Part shown: positions 7,551-17,084 of the stretch, piece after piece
Numbering within the stretch: the first letter of the stretch is position 1
How the letters are laid out: each line of letters starts with the position of its first letter
Assembly (NCBI GenBank): GCA_964446285.1
Contig: CAYUNT010000051.1
Span: forward strand, 1 to 24,474
DNA from: CAYUNT01 sp964446285
GTDB lineage: Bacteria; Sumerlaeota; Sumerlaeia; SLMS01; CAYUNT01
Reading direction: 5' to 3'
DNA: 24,474 nt
Notes under the pieces: generated by a model
Database searches by the model: none
Told to the model about the DNA's origin: nothing
Seen by the model: only the letters and a program-made list of their open reading frames with translations
Program-made: the position numbers and the translations under genes

Positions 7551-10163
7551 TCAATACAGATGCCATGACGTTCCCGGGATGACCGGAACCACGCGGATGG
7601 CATCCGCCAGCACAAGCAAAGTGGCATTGGATACGTTGTTGCTCAACACAACACGGCCTGTGTTCGGCCCGGTAAAACGATACGCGCCCAACGGAACCCA
7701 GCGTCCGCCGTTTGTCTGTTGATTGATCCGGACCGTTGTCTGGCCGTCCGCGTGAAAAATAGTGAAAGGCGAGTCCGTGGCTCGGTTATATGCCTCTGGA
7801 TACCAAGTAAAGACCTCATACATGCCCGCGGCAGGCGTATATAACTTCCATGTCGCGGTTTTTTCTCCGGAGCCTCCCGAGGCATAGTGGTAAGAAGCCC
7901 CGTATTTGTCTCCCTGTGCAGTCGCCCTTGTCCAGGTTCCCACCACGCTGAATTCGGGATCGTCATTGTCTATTATCGTCAGGTCCTTGATTGTGGTGCC
8001 CTTAATGACGACCGTCCCAGTCAATATGTCCAAAAGATTGCCATCGGCATCGAGGCAATTGGCAGTGATAGTGGCCGTTCCCGGAGCCGCAGATGCGATG
8101 GAATACAAAAGCCGTCCATTGGCGCGTTGTGTCGTCGTGCCCAGCAGCCGGCCATTGAGATACACCTGCGCCTGCACGGCCTTGTAATGATAAATCTCCA
8201 CATCGAAGGGAAAATCAGTGGATTCCACCGCCTTGAGATCGTTGGCCACAATTTCGCCATTTTGCGAAGGAATCGGATTGGCGTCGAAGGCGGCCCACGA
8301 AATCGGCGAATTGGCATTCACGCCAGACTGGAGGGCGCGCAACCGCTCGGGGACCAGCAAATCGTAGTTTGTCCATCCGTTTTTCGACATCAGCGCCGCC
8401 GCGCCGCCCGCCCCGCTGCCGATCGCCCACTCGATTGGATGAAGCCGGTATCCCGCGTTTGTAATGAATGTAACCGCCAAGGTTTTTCCCGCAGCGAGCA
8501 GATTGCGAACATTCACCGATCCCAATGCGCGATAGGGAACATAAAATGGCGCGGGATAATGAACGCTGATGGCCATGCCTGTGCTGAGATATGTGGGATG
8601 AACATCCACCGTATAATTCCCAATCCCAACCGAATCATAATAGCGAAAGGAGCTGCCCGATACATAATCCGCCGCCTTTGTGTCCACGAAATACCGCTGC
8701 GTGATGCGGAAATTATCCAAACCGACGGTGCGGCGCGTGCTCCGAATGTAAGGGAACATGGAAAGGCCAGTCCCCGTGCCCATCATATTCAAGGGATGAT
8801 CGCCATGAGGCATTCGGGTATCCCAGGCAACCGAGCGATTGGCCTTCATGAAAAAATACCAGGCGATGGCGTGCTTTTCCGCCCGCGCGAGTTCGCTTAG
8901 TCGTATGCCCCCTTGCCATCCAGCCGCCGCCTCGGCCGCCGTATCCGCGCGTGTTTTATATAAAGTCCCATAAGGATAATCATTTCCGGGATACCAGTTT
9001 TGCATCGAGACGTCGCCCGCAAGCGCCGTGTCATAAGCGCCGGATGCGGCGGTATTCTTTATGCGGCGATACGTCCAAATGCGCGCCCAGCTGTAACTTC
9101 CCATGCTGAAATACGAAGAGACTTGTTCGTCGTAATACGCCTGAAAATCAGGAAAAGCAGCGGTCAGTTCGTTTTCCGCGCCGAGTTCCGTTCCGCCTGT
9201 CATGCAAAAGGGAAACACAAACGCCTGATCGCCCAATTCGTTCATTTCGGGCAGTGTGCCGTTGTCGGCGATTTTCTCGGTGGTTTTCTCACGTCCGACT
9301 GTGTAGGTGGCGCCAGATAAAACAACCGCATCGGCCAATTCAGACGCCTCGACAACGACCAGCCCCCGCCCGGCCTCGCGCGCCGCAACCTGGATGACTT
9401 CCTTTGCATAGTCCGCCGAATCCTGCGGATCATACCAATCCGGAAGTTCCTGGGACAAGTATTTGTCGAAAGGCTTATACGGCGCGATCGGCGTGCGGCG
9501 GATCAGGGTCAAGCCAGTGATCACAACCCCTGAGCCATGATCGTCCTCCACCGCGGCTGTGGAAACATCCTTTACCACGGTGAGATACATGACGGTCAGA
9601 TTGGAAAACTCACCAGCCATCTGATCGAGCACCCATGCGGCGGTTCGAGGATCAAAAGCATCGCGCGATACCCAGCAAGCGGCGTCGCCTGCATAGCCGT
9701 CGCCGGGGGCTTCCGAGGGGGCGGCCTTGATGCGGGCCAGAAAGTCCCGGTAATCCGCTGCGTAATACAACTCCGGGTTGTTGCGCATCAAAGCGCCGCC
9801 CGGACTGTGATATGGATTGTCGATGGCCGCCACGCCCTGCGACGTAGCCTGTCCGCCCAGCCAGAGCATGGGTTCCACGAGGAGGATTTGCGCATCGGGA
9901 TTCATGCGCGCCGCCTGGAAGGCCGCCGCCGGTGCGCTAAACGTCCCGCCGTTGATGACAATGTCGAATGCCATCTGGGTTGCAGCCCGCGCGCCCGAGG
10001 GATTCCCCAAAATCGCAATTGCGGCGAACAAAATGGCCGCCAGGCCAAGATAAGCAAAGGATGCGTGCAGGCCGGAGCACGTGGAAAAATGCGATCCGCG
10101 CTGAATGCCGCGAATTGGGCGGGGATGAGGCCGCAAAAGGCGAAATACGTGCATTGGCAACAT
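7551..10163 (-). CDS. Exported FAD-dependent oxidoreductase with C-terminal golvesin-like domain
   Basis: An 870-residue protein of the FAD_oxidored type, often annotated as xanthan lyase-related. A long basic N-terminus precedes a hydrophobic helix (about 35-54) and a likely signal-peptidase site after ARA-60. The FAD-binding beta-alpha-beta unit follows (about 66-98, NGGTFSAPAAA then an acidic LLVEP strand end), with the family's LGGQAT motif at 102-107. The body (about 100-620) is flavoenzyme-like; a short Ig-like region comes next. The last ~135 residues begin IIDNDDPEFSVVG and match the golvesin/Xly carbohydrate-binding-like fold. Known relatives occur in polysaccharide-degrading PVC bacteria; the substrate is not established. 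The start is uncertain: ATG 10163 has GGAG only three bases away, while ATG 10154 has it 12 bases away. It faces the hybrid kinase across 23 bases with no evident hairpin. Confidence 0.85.
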   Translation of the reverse strand: MLPMHVFRLLRPHPRPIRGIQRGSHFSTCSGLHASFAYLGLAAILFAAIAILGNPSGARAATQMAFDIVINGGTFSAPAAAFQAARMNPDAQILLVEPMLWLGGQATSQGVAAIDNPYHSPGGALMRNNPELYYAADYRDFLARIKAAPSEAPGDGYAGDAACWVSRDAFDPRTAAWVLDQMAGEFSNLTVMYLTVVKDVSTAAVEDDHGSGVVITGLTLIRRTPIAPYKPFDKYLSQELPDWYDPQDSADYAKEVIQVAAREAGRGLVVVEASELADAVVLSGATYTVGREKTTEKIADNGTLPEMNELGDQAFVFPFCMTGGTELGAENELTAAFPDFQAYYDEQVSSYFSMGSYSWARIWTYRRIKNTAASGAYDTALAGDVSMQNWYPGNDYPYGTLYKTRADTAAEAAAGWQGGIRLSELARAEKHAIAWYFFMKANRSVAWDTRMPHGDHPLNMMGTGTGLSMFPYIRSTRRTVGLDNFRITQRYFVDTKAADYVSGSSFRYYDSVGIGNYTVDVHPTYLSTGMAISVHYPAPFYVPYRALGSVNVRNLLAAGKTLAVTFITNAGYRLHPIEWAIGSGAGGAAALMSKNGWTNYDLLVPERLRALQSGVNANSPISWAAFDANPIPSQNGEIVANDLKAVESTDFPFDVEIYHYKAVQAQVYLNGRLLGTTTQRANGRLLYSIASAAPGTATITANCLDADGNLLDILTGTVVIKGTTIKDLTIIDNDDPEFSVVGTWTRATAQGDKYGASYHYASGGSGEKTATWKLYTPAAGMYEVFTWYPEAYNRATDSPFTIFHADGQTTVRINQQTNGGRWVPLGAYRFTGPNTGRVVLSNNVSNATLLVLADAIRVVPVIPGTSWHLY

Positions 10164-10859
10164 AATCTCCGATATCCCTATGTAATTATTCCGCCTCTAT
10201 CCTCCAATTCCACTCGTCAGGCGGACATGCCAGCCACGCTTCAGGCAGAAGTCCACGAACCAAACCGCCCATTCCGCTCATTGGAAATCAAGTTTCTCCG
10301 TCTCCCGTGACCCTTCTCAATTAAACGATAAAGCACCTCCCCAATGGGTCAAGCGAGGTCTTTTGCGCCACCCGCCCGAATGATTACGAATTTGCGGCAT
10401 CTTCCGCGCAACCGCGAACCAAACCAATGCGCCGAGCGGCCTTGCGGCAGCTCAAGCGCGTGAATTCTGCGCTTAATCAAAATTTTACACAGATACATTC
10501 AGGAGATGGAATAAACCACCGCCCCAAACTCGTTCCTTCTCATACATCTTAGGCAAGCGACAGCATTCCCACCTTGATTCTATCTGGATTTCTGGAGATT
10601 TGGAGCAAAAATTCCATGCTCCTGCGGACCCATCGTTGCTGCCCTGAGAAAGCCGCCGGCTGGGGCGCTGAAACTCGCGCAATCCTGCAGCAACTTGCGG
10701 TTTGAATGGACAAACGCCCCCCATTTCTTCGACACTCCGGGTTTGTGGACGCGAAGGCAGGCGGAAAGCCGCCGCGCCATAACGCCACGGGCTTCTTGCG
10801 AGGCTCATTTTCCGGGCGGGCATGGACACGCTGGGTGGATAAGGAACTGGGAATCGAGT
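10164..10859. other. Long divergent intergenic region
   Basis: About 700 bases between the divergent FAD oxidoreductase and transporter genes. I see no convincing coding sequence, RNA gene or terminator. An 11-base direct repeat CGAACCAAACC occurs at 10256-10266 and 10415-10425. A-T rich stretches near 10310-10330 and 10470-10500 are plausible promoter locations but give no good -35/-10 pair. Both promoters should lie here. Confidence 0.5.
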
Positions 10860-12512
10860 ATGCAATCTTTTCGCGACATTCTGCTCGCACACGAGGCGCT
10901 TCTGCTATTTCTGGTCATTGGCCTGGGATATTTGGTCGGGCAAATTAAGATTCGCGGGTTTGGATTCGGCGTCGCTGGCGTGTTGTTTGTTGGCATTGCC
11001 TTTGGCGCGTGGCAGCCGAAGGAGGCCACAGCCTTTCACATCGCTCCGCTAGTAACGGAAACCGGACTTATTTTATTCGTCTATGCCATTGGACTGACGA
11101 GCGGCCCTGGATTTTTTTCCTCGCTCCGCGAACGCGGAATTCGCTTCAACATCGCCATCATTGTGGCGCTTGCGATCGGCGCTGTGTCGGCTCTGATTGC
11201 CGGAAAATGGTGGTTGCATCTTTCCCCCGGCCTGATTTCGGGCGTATTCTGCGGAGGGCTTACAAACACGCCAGCGCTCGCGGCGGCGACGGAATATCTG
11301 AAGGCTGCGGAACCAACCGCCATTTCGGAACCGGCCCTTGGCTACTCGGTGGCTTATCCATTCGGGATTTTGGGATTCCTGATCTCCTTTCAGACATTCA
11401 CATGGATTTTCCGCAAACGATTCCAGCAAGAACGCGAACAAGCCCTCTCGGCCTCGACGGGAGAAAAACAACTCATTGTGCGTAATTTCGAGATTCGAAA
11501 TCCCAAGATATTCGGGCGCGCCATTGGGGAGTTGAAAGTCCAGGATGTAACTGGCGTGATTATCTCGCGCCACCGGCACGAAGGCGTTGTGGCGATTCCC
11601 ACCAAATACACGATATTGCACGAAGGCGATGTTGTCGTTGTGGTGGGCAACAAAGCCGCTATCGACAAGGCGCTCGAGTTTTTTGGCGCAGAATCAAAAG
11701 AACGCCTCGATACAGACCGCGAGCACATTGATATGCGCCGCATTCTGGTATCGAACCGTTCGCTCGTTGGCAAAACCATCAAGGAACTGGAACTGGACCG
11801 CCGCTTCAACGCCCAGATCACCCGTCTGCGCCGCGCTGACTTCGACATGATTCCATCGCAGGACACGGTTCTTGAACTGGGCGACCGCCTTCGGGTCGTC
11901 ATGCCCACCGACAAAGTGGCGGAGGTCTCGAAGTTCTTCGGCGATTCTCTGCGCAGCATCGCGGAACTGGATTATACGGCCATAACGCTTGGGATTTCGC
12001 TGGGCGTGCTCGTGGGGCTGATCCCTATCCCGCTTCCGGGCGGCAGCAAGGTAACGCTCGGGATCGCCGGCGGTCCGCTGGTTGTGGCGCTGGTGCTTGG
12101 CAAACTCGGGCGCACCGGCCGCGTGGTGTGGAGCATTCCGCACGAGGCAAACGAAGCCATTCGCCATATCGGACTGCTTTTCTTCCTTGCCGGGGTTGGA
12201 GTCATGGCGGGCGGGAAATTCCTCCAGGCCATCCAGACGAGCGGAATCCAACTGCTGATCCTCGGAATTTTGACAACGATGATAACCACCGGGTTAAGCC
12301 TGGCGATGCTGCACTTTTACGCCAAGTCTTCGATCATCGGAACCCTTGGTGCCACGAGCGGAATGCAGACACAACCCGCCAGCCTGGCCCGCGCCCGCGA
12401 GATGTCGGGATCAGACGAAACCTACGTCACCTACGCCATTACGTATCCAGTGGCGATGATCGGAAAAATCCTCCTTGCTCAGTTGCTCATCCTCGCCGCG
12501 CGTCTGTTATAA
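10860..12512 (+). CDS. AspT/YidE/YbjL-family transporter with two RCK_C domains
   Basis: A 550-residue inner-membrane protein with the layout of the aspartate:alanine exchanger family (AspT, YidE, YbjL): a membrane half (about 10-185), two cytoplasmic TrkA-C/RCK_C domains (about 205-276 and 290-362), and a second membrane half (about 370-550). The two membrane halves are an internal duplication, seen in the related signatures CGGLTNTPALAAA (131-143) and ATSGMQTQPASLA (498-510). Length is normal for the family. The substrate cannot be read from sequence; known members exchange aspartate and alanine, while YidE and YbjL are poorly characterised. The ATG at 10860 was chosen because the membrane half begins there; 55 upstream in-frame codons read as noncoding. 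AAGGAA lies 13 bases before it, a mediocre ribosome-binding site. It ends at its own terminator and is not part of the following operon. Confidence 0.88.
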   Translation: MQSFRDILLAHEALLLFLVIGLGYLVGQIKIRGFGFGVAGVLFVGIAFGAWQPKEATAFHIAPLVTETGLILFVYAIGLTSGPGFFSSLRERGIRFNIAIIVALAIGAVSALIAGKWWLHLSPGLISGVFCGGLTNTPALAAATEYLKAAEPTAISEPALGYSVAYPFGILGFLISFQTFTWIFRKRFQQEREQALSASTGEKQLIVRNFEIRNPKIFGRAIGELKVQDVTGVIISRHRHEGVVAIPTKYTILHEGDVVVVVGNKAAIDKALEFFGAESKERLDTDREHIDMRRILVSNRSLVGKTIKELELDRRFNAQITRLRRADFDMIPSQDTVLELGDRLRVVMPTDKVAEVSKFFGDSLRSIAELDYTAITLGISLGVLVGLIPIPLPGGSKVTLGIAGGPLVVALVLGKLGRTGRVVWSIPHEANEAIRHIGLLFFLAGVGVMAGGKFLQAIQTSGIQLLILGILTTMITTGLSLAMLHFYAKSSIIGTLGATSGMQTQPASLARAREMSGSDETYVTYAITYPVAMIGKILLAQLLILAARLL

Positions 12513-12617
12513 ATCATCTCATTGCCTTCATTTCACAATTCTTTTCACGCGGGATTTGCCGGCGCCAACGCCTTTGAGGCCACTTTGCCTGAAGAATCCC
12601 CCCAAAGCAGAATCCAT

Positions 12618-12637
12618 CCGCATCCAATGCGGTTTTT
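12618..12637 (+). terminator. Intrinsic terminator of the transporter gene
   Basis: A perfect six-pair stem, CCGCAT and ATGCGG, with a CCA loop (12618-12632), is followed immediately by five T. It lies 106 bases after the transporter stop codon and 143 bases before aceE. It separates the two transcription units, so the pyruvate dehydrogenase promoter should lie between 12638 and 12779, where I see no strong consensus match. Confidence 0.8.
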
Positions 12638-12779
12638 CACCAAAAAGTTTCGTTGTGATTGAGGGGGCACGGGCTGTAGGCTGTGACTTGGCCACGGCGA
12701 AATGGCGGGGCGCGCCGGCGGACCTTGCTCGCAGTCGTTCCCCCCACGGATTTTCATCAGCGCGAGGCATGTGTTTCTC

Positions 12780-15470
12780 ATGGAGATCAAAAAACCGATC
12801 ACGCTTCAGGGGCATCTTGACGATCGCGATCCGATCGAGACGCAAGAATGGCTCGAATCGCTCGATGATGTGTTGCAGCGCGAAGGCCCGGACCGCGTGC
12901 GACAACTCCTCCAGCGCCTGCAAATACACGCCTCCGAACGCGGCGTCTCGCTGCCGATTTCCGCCACAACGCCTTACATCAACTCGATTCCGCTCGATCA
13001 GCAGCCGCAATTCCCCGGCAGCCGCGACATCGAGCGGCGCATTAAAAGCCTGATCCGCTGGAATGCCCTCGGGATGGTCGTGAGGGCCAATCGCGCCGAG
13101 GAGGGCATCGGCGGCCACATCTCCACATACGCCTCGGCGGCCACGCTTTACGAAGTCGGTTTCAATCACTTTTTCCATGCGCGGACAAAAAATCATCCGG
13201 GCGATCAGATTTTTTTCCAGGGCCACGCCTCGCCGGGCATCTACGCGCGCGCCTATCTGGAAGGCCGTCTGACCGACGAGCACATGAAGAACTTCCGCCG
13301 GGAACTCGCGCCGGGCGGCGGGCTTTCGTCGTATCCGCACCCGTGGCTGATGCCGAATTTCTGGAACTTCCCGACGGTCTCGATGGGCCTCGGGCCGCTC
13401 ATGGCCGTTTATCAGGCACGGTTCAACCGCTACCTCACCGACCGCGGCCTCAAAGACCTCGCGAAATCGAAGGTCTGGTGTTTTGTGGGCGATGGCGAGA
13501 TGGACGAGCCGGAATCGCTCGCCGCGGTGGCCGTCGGCGGGCGCGAAAAACTCGAGAACCTCATTTTCGTGGTCAATTGCAACCTCCAGCGCCTCGATGG
13601 CCCTGTGCGCGGAAACTCAAAGGTGATGCAGGAGTTCGAGGGCCTGTATCGCGGCGCGGGCTGGAACGTCATCAAGGTCGTGTGGGGCGGCGACTGGGAC
13701 GCGCTGCTCGAACGCGACCGCCACGGCCTGCTCGTGCAGCGCATGAACGAACTCGTGGATGGCGAGATGCAAAAACTCGCTATCGAGTCGGGCGAATACG
13801 TCCGCCGCGTGTTCTTTGGCAAGTATCCTGAGTTGCTCAAGATGGTCGAGCACCTGACCGACGAGCATCTTCGCAAGTTGCGCCGCGGCGGCCACGATCC
13901 GGAAAAAATTTACGCCGCCTACAAAATCGCAACCGAGACGCAAGGCAAACCGACGTGCATCCTTGCGGCCACGGTCAAAGGCTACGGCCTCGGCGAAGCG
14001 GGCGAGGGCCGCAACATCACGCACCAACAGAAAAAACTGAACGAAGAGGAAATGCGCGAATTCCGCACGCGCTTCGGAATTCCCATATCCGACAAAGAAC
14101 TTGTCGAGACGCCTTTCTACCGTCCGCCGGACGACAGCCCCGAGATGCGCTATCTCCATGACCGCCGCCGCGTCCTGGGCGGATATGTGCCGCAACGCGA
14201 GGTCAAGGTCGAGCCGCTCCCCGCGCCGGAAGAGCAATTGTTCGAAGAATTTTACGACGGCACGCAGGACCGCCCCGTTTCGACCACGATGGCCTACGTG
14301 CGCATTCTCGCGAAACTTCTCCACCACGAGCGCATCGGTCGCCTGATCGTCCCCATCGTGCCCGACGAGGCGCGCACGTTCGGCATGGAAGGCCTCTTCC
14401 GACAATACGGCATCCACTCGCACGTAGGGCAGCTCTACGAACCCGTCGATGCGAAAAGTCTTTTGTATTACAAGGAAATCCGCGACGGGCAGATTCTCCA
14501 GGAAGGGATCAACGAAGCGGGCGCGATGGCTTCTTTCGTCGCCGCCGGGACGGCCTACAGCGTCCACGGCATCAATATGATTCCTTTCTTTACCTACTAT
14601 TCGATGTTTGGATTCCAGCGCATTGGCGACCTGATCTGGGCGGCGGGCGACATGCGCTGCAAGGGATTCCTCGTCGGCGGCACGGCCGGGCGCACCACGC
14701 TCAACGGCGAGGGTCTCCAGCACGAAGACGGCCACAGCCACCTGCTCGCCTACGCCGTTCCGACGTTGCGCGCTTACGATCCGGCGTTTGCCTACGAAAT
14801 CGCCGTGATTATCCGCGACGGCTTGCGGCGCATGTATGAGGCGCAGGAAGACCTCTTCTATTACATCACAGTCGCGAACGAAAACTACGCGCAGCCCAAA
14901 ATGCCCGAGGGCGTTCGCGACGGCATCCTCAACGGATTGTATTGCTACCGCGCGTCCGAGAAAAAGCGCCCCAAGGCGCGGGCGCACCTGCTCGGCAGCG
15001 GTTCGATCCTCAATGAGGCGCTCAAGGCGCAGGCGCTGCTCGAAGATACTTATGGCGTGGCAGCGGACGTCTGGAGCGCTACGAGCTACAAGCAGCTCCA
15101 CTACGATGCCATCGGCTGCGAACGCTGGAATCTTCTGCATCCGGACGAAACGCCGCGTGTGCCTTGTGTGACGCGCGCGCTCGCCGAACGCCCAGGCGTG
15201 CATGTCGCCTCGCTCGATTACGTGCGCGCTTTGCCCGAGTCGATTGCGCGCTGGGTTCCGGGGCAGTTCATCGCCCTCGGGACGGACGGATTCGGGCGCA
15301 GCGAAACCCGCGCCGCGCTGCGGGATTTCTTCGAGGTCGATCATCGCTACATCGCCCTGGCGGCGCTTTCGGCGCTGGCGCGCGAGGGCAAAGTCAAACC
15401 CGAGACCGTCTCGAAAGCCATTCGCGATCTGCAAATCAATCCAGAAAAACTCAATCCGCTCGTCTCCTGA
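12780..15470 (+). CDS. aceE: Pyruvate dehydrogenase E1 component, homodimeric type
   Basis: An 896-residue thiamine-diphosphate enzyme that decarboxylates pyruvate and passes the acetyl group to the lipoyl arm of AceF. It closely resembles E. coli AceE (887 residues). The TPP/Mg motif GDGEMDEPES starts at 237, and the paired metal-binding segment NCNLQRLDGP starts at 266. D238, N268 and Q270 correspond to E. coli D230, N260 and Q262. The active-site loop carries H415 in NITHQ, equivalent to E. coli H407. GGHDPEKIYAAY (370-381) is also family-typical. The ATG at 12780 fits the family N-terminus; GAGG lies 12 bases upstream. An in-frame ATG at 12702 would add 26 residues rich in Gly, Arg and Pro. 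It is the first gene of aceE-aceF-lpd, 36 bases before aceF. No pdhR-like regulator is present. Confidence 0.97.
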   Translation: MEIKKPITLQGHLDDRDPIETQEWLESLDDVLQREGPDRVRQLLQRLQIHASERGVSLPISATTPYINSIPLDQQPQFPGSRDIERRIKSLIRWNALGMVVRANRAEEGIGGHISTYASAATLYEVGFNHFFHARTKNHPGDQIFFQGHASPGIYARAYLEGRLTDEHMKNFRRELAPGGGLSSYPHPWLMPNFWNFPTVSMGLGPLMAVYQARFNRYLTDRGLKDLAKSKVWCFVGDGEMDEPESLAAVAVGGREKLENLIFVVNCNLQRLDGPVRGNSKVMQEFEGLYRGAGWNVIKVVWGGDWDALLERDRHGLLVQRMNELVDGEMQKLAIESGEYVRRVFFGKYPELLKMVEHLTDEHLRKLRRGGHDPEKIYAAYKIATETQGKPTCILAATVKGYGLGEAGEGRNITHQQKKLNEEEMREFRTRFGIPISDKELVETPFYRPPDDSPEMRYLHDRRRVLGGYVPQREVKVEPLPAPEEQLFEEFYDGTQDRPVSTTMAYVRILAKLLHHERIGRLIVPIVPDEARTFGMEGLFRQYGIHSHVGQLYEPVDAKSLLYYKEIRDGQILQEGINEAGAMASFVAAGTAYSVHGINMIPFFTYYSMFGFQRIGDLIWAAGDMRCKGFLVGGTAGRTTLNGEGLQHEDGHSHLLAYAVPTLRAYDPAFAYEIAVIIRDGLRRMYEAQEDLFYYITVANENYAQPKMPEGVRDGILNGLYCYRASEKKRPKARAHLLGSGSILNEALKAQALLEDTYGVAADVWSATSYKQLHYDAIGCERWNLLHPDETPRVPCVTRALAERPGVHVASLDYVRALPESIARWVPGQFIALGTDGFGRSETRAALRDFFEVDHRYIALAALSALAREGKVKPETVSKAIRDLQINPEKLNPLVS

Positions 15471-15506
15471 TTTCTTCACTTCCCATTTCAATCGGAGCCT
15501 GAATCC

Positions 15507-16949
15507 ATGAAGAGAGAATTCCTCCTCCCCGCCCTTGGCGAAAATATCTCGACGGCCAAAGTGGTCAGCGTCCTGGTCAAGCCGGGCGACCGCGTGAAAA
15601 TTGATCAGCCAGTCCTCGAAATCGAAACGGACAAAGCCTCGCTCGAAGTCCCTGCGGATGCGAACGGACTGGTCAAGGAAGTCCTCGTCAAGGAAGGCGG
15701 CACGGCACAGGTTGGCGCGCCCATTTTGATTATCGAAGCAGAAGAAGGCGCAGGTTCAGGCGCGGGCGCCAAAGCCGCTCCTGCTCCCGCAGCCATCACG
15801 CGGGCCGCCACGCCTCTGCCCAAACGCACCGCCGCCGCCGCTCCGTCCGCTGCCCCGGCCGCGCCCGCCTTGCCCTCCACGCCGCCCCAGGCAGCCCCGG
15901 CGCTGGGCGCAGTTTCGGCAACCGCCTCGTCCATCGAGCCGGAATTCGACACGCCGCTGGGAAACCCAATTGGGGCGGAGCTCGTCATGCCATCCGCCTC
16001 AAGCGCAGGGACCACTTCCTCTTCCGCCGCCGCGACGGCCTCGCCTTCGGTGCGCCGGTTTGCGCGCGAAATCGGCGTGGACATTGCGAAAGTCGCCGGC
16101 ACAGGCCCCGGCGGACGCATCACGCAAGAGGACATTAAAACTTACGCCAAGCGCATGGCCGCGCAACGCCAGGCCGCTGGGGGCGCGGGCGCTCCGCCTC
16201 CGCCGCAAATTATTGGCGAAACCCCTGCGGATTTCGCGCGCCACGGCGAAATTGAATCCATCCCGCTCAGCAACGTCCGCCGCATCATCGCCGAACGCCT
16301 TGCGTATTCCTGGGCCACTATTCCGCACGTTCACCAACACGACAGCGCGGACATCACGGAACTCGAAGCCATGCGCCGCGCGCACAACGAACGCGTCCGG
16401 CCCGGTATGCCGAAACTCACGGTGACAGCCGTGATTCTCAAGACGCTGGCGGCGCTTTTGAAGAAATACCCCAAATTCAACGCCTCGCTTTCGCAAAACG
16501 GCGCGGAATTGATATATAAGAAATACATTAACATCGGCGTCGCCGCGGACACGGATCGCGGGCTGCTCGTGCCGGTCTTGCGCGGCGTGGATCAGAAAAG
16601 CATTCTCGACATCGCGCTGGAAGTGGAAGGCCTGTCCGCCCGCGCGCGCGAAGGCAAAATCGCGCCAGACGAAATGAAAGGCGGCACCTTCACCGTCACG
16701 AACCTCGGCGGAATCGGCGGCACTTCGTTCAACCCGATCATCAATCCACCCGAAGTGGCCATACTGGCCGTGGCACGCGCCTCGCTGGCGCCCACGGTCC
16801 TTGCCGATGGCACGATCGCGCCGCGCCTCATTCTGCCGCTTTGCCTCGCCTACGACCATCGCGTGATCGACGGCGCTGACGGCGCGAGATTCCTGCGCGA
16901 ACTGGCCGTCATGCTCTCCAGCCCGGCGGAACTGATTTGGAATCTCTGA
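15507..16949 (+). CDS. aceF: Dihydrolipoamide acetyltransferase, pyruvate dehydrogenase E2
   Basis: A 480-residue E2 subunit that forms the core of the pyruvate dehydrogenase complex and transfers acetyl from lipoate to CoA. One lipoyl domain (1-80) has the lipoylated lysine K43 in ETDKASLEVPA. An Ala/Pro-rich flexible linker (about 85-180) leads to a peripheral E1/E3-binding domain (about 185-220, VRRFAREIGVD and GTGPGGRITQEDI), a second linker, and the catalytic domain (about 250-480). The active-site motif is DHRVIDG with H451 and D455. The enzyme has one lipoyl domain, while E. coli AceF has three. GGAG stands nine bases before the ATG. It follows aceE by 36 bases and shares its operon. 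The antisense frames seen across it are by-products of codon bias. Confidence 0.96.
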   Translation: MKREFLLPALGENISTAKVVSVLVKPGDRVKIDQPVLEIETDKASLEVPADANGLVKEVLVKEGGTAQVGAPILIIEAEEGAGSGAGAKAAPAPAAITRAATPLPKRTAAAAPSAAPAAPALPSTPPQAAPALGAVSATASSIEPEFDTPLGNPIGAELVMPSASSAGTTSSSAAATASPSVRRFAREIGVDIAKVAGTGPGGRITQEDIKTYAKRMAAQRQAAGGAGAPPPPQIIGETPADFARHGEIESIPLSNVRRIIAERLAYSWATIPHVHQHDSADITELEAMRRAHNERVRPGMPKLTVTAVILKTLAALLKKYPKFNASLSQNGAELIYKKYINIGVAADTDRGLLVPVLRGVDQKSILDIALEVEGLSARAREGKIAPDEMKGGTFTVTNLGGIGGTSFNPIINPPEVAILAVARASLAPTVLADGTIAPRLILPLCLAYDHRVIDGADGARFLRELAVMLSSPAELIWNL

Positions 16950-16952
16950 GGA

Positions 16953-16987
16953 GTTGTGAGTTGTGGGTTGTGAGTTGTGAGTTACGA
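16953..16987 (+). repeat. Tandem heptamer repeat, GTTGTGA type
   Basis: Five in-phase seven-base units follow the aceF stop codon: GTTGTGA, GTTGTGG, GTTGTGA, GTTGTGA and GTTACGA, with a partial sixth. It lies wholly within the 135-base aceF-lpd gap. No function is evident; slipped-strand expansion is a likely origin. Confidence 0.8.
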
Positions 16988-17024
16988 GTTGCTGGCGGGT
17001 AAAACTATCTCACCTGATTGCCTT

Positions 17025-17060
17025 GTTCCATACGTCCCATAGGTCCTATACGTCCCATAT
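17025..17060 (+). repeat. Nonamer tandem repeat, four units
   Basis: Four in-phase nine-base units: GTTCCATAC, GTCCCATAG, GTCCTATAC and GTCCCATAT. It ends 24 bases before the lpd start and ten bases before its GGAG ribosome-binding site. A diverged, oppositely oriented copy lies at 19181-19207. I associate such GTCCCATAC-type intergenic repeats with PVC-like genomes, from memory only. Confidence 0.8.
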
Positions 17061-17084
17061 ATTCTCTTTGGAGAAAAAGAAAAT

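Noticed and set aside
13617..15491. A 624-codon open frame on the minus strand across aceE
   Set aside because: It is antisense to a gene with unmistakable catalytic motifs. Long antisense frames are expected with GC-rich third codon positions, and the translation has no recognisable domain.
16950..17060. CRISPR-like array between aceF and lpd
   Set aside because: Units are seven and nine bases with no spacers, so these are simple tandem repeats.
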